Below, piece after piece: positions 63,758-64,000 of a stretch of DNA of 64,000 nt. Position numbers and translations under genes: made by a program. The stretch is taken from NCBI RefSeq assembly GCF_012275535.1, contig NZ_JAAVTK010000005.1, forward strand, positions 235,461 to 299,460, in the 5' to 3' direction. The notes below the pieces were generated by a model that searched no databases, was not told where the DNA came from, and was given only the letters and a program-made list of their open reading frames with translations. Positions within the stretch are counted from its first letter, which is position 1. Every line of letters starts with the position of its first letter. The stretch comes from Hymenobacter artigasi. GTDB lineage: Bacteria > Bacteroidota > Bacteroidia > Cytophagales > Hymenobacteraceae.

Positions 63758-63900
63758 CGGAGCAGTCACTGTACTAACCCTCCTTATTTTGAACGGAGCT
63801 CGTTTAGCTTGCCACCGTTTCAGTAAACCGAAGCGGGCACGCCTATCTGCATGGCACTAGGCCGTCATTCAGCCGTGTCTCCTTAGAGGGTGTTAGGGAA

Positions 63901-64000
63901 TTAGACGGGAGCTAATCGATTGAGACACATGGTCAAGTTGGCAATAAGCAGCCAAGCTTCATGGGAGCGGGGGGTAAATTCGTAGTCGATAGCCAATCGG
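63901..64000 (-). mobile_element. IS5-family transposase, C-terminal end at window edge
   Basis: The frame entering from the window edge reads RLAIDYEFTPRSHEAWLLIA followed by NLTMCLNRLAPV and a TAA stop at 63901-63903, the typical end of IS5-family (IS427-like) transposases of Bacteroidota. The adjacent GAGGGTGTTAGGGAATTAG near 63887 is probably the element's terminal repeat. The rest lies beyond the window. Confidence 0.75.

Overview
The window looks like a high-GC Bacteroidota genome, most likely Hymenobacter or a close Cytophagales relative. The evidence is a SusC/SusD pair, a C-terminal sorting domain of the type IX secretion system, TAnnTTTG-type promoters, weak Shine-Dalgarno signals and the types of insertion sequence present. 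The genus is inferred from general familiarity, not from a search.

Region 1 (1-31.7 kb, all on the minus strand) is a polysaccharide utilization locus for glucuronoarabinoxylan. In transcription order it holds uxuA, an internally deleted GH67 alpha-glucuronidase, an SDR oxidoreductase, susC, susD, an SGNH-type acetylesterase, xylB and xylA (overlapping), then GH51, GH10, GH115, GH127/146, GH43, GH97, a two-domain CE1 esterase, GH95, GH43 and a second GH67 that runs off the window. The enzymes would cut the xylan backbone, strip arabinose, methylglucuronate, acetyl, feruloyl, galactose and fucose decorations, and feed xylose (XylA/XylB) and glucuronate (UxuA plus the SDR) into metabolism. A divergent LacI-type regulator carrying an unusual N-terminal zinc ribbon, a perfect 48-bp palindrome and a lipoprotein GH43 close this region (31.8-34.7 kb).

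Region 2 (34.7-43.3 kb) is a plasmid-type segment full of mobile-element debris. It has an IS3 remnant, decayed ORFs, parA with a small partner gene and candidate centromere repeats, a Rep_3-type initiator pseudogene, an IS1 remnant, an intact Rep_3/RepB initiator, an origin with two oppositely oriented iteron arrays, and a broken IS630 element abutting the last iteron. Either the whole replicon is a large plasmid or chromid, or a plasmid has integrated here; the window alone cannot decide.

Region 3 (43.7-49 kb) encodes a 1422-residue secreted protein (seven-repeat FG-GAP propeller, IPT/TIG domains, seven ~85-residue repeats, T9SS sorting domain), a small hypothetical protein and a fragment of another secreted protein.

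Region 4 (49-62.6 kb, minus strand) is a cobamide salvage and import locus: cbiP, cobD, cbiB, an AAA-type ATPase, a cobalamin riboswitch, then btuF-btuC-btuD-btuB-cobU-pduO-cobT-cobS-cobC with several 4-base overlaps. No corrin-ring synthesis genes are present. The last 1.4 kb holds a YceI-like pseudogene, two doubtful small ORFs and the end of an IS5-family transposase.
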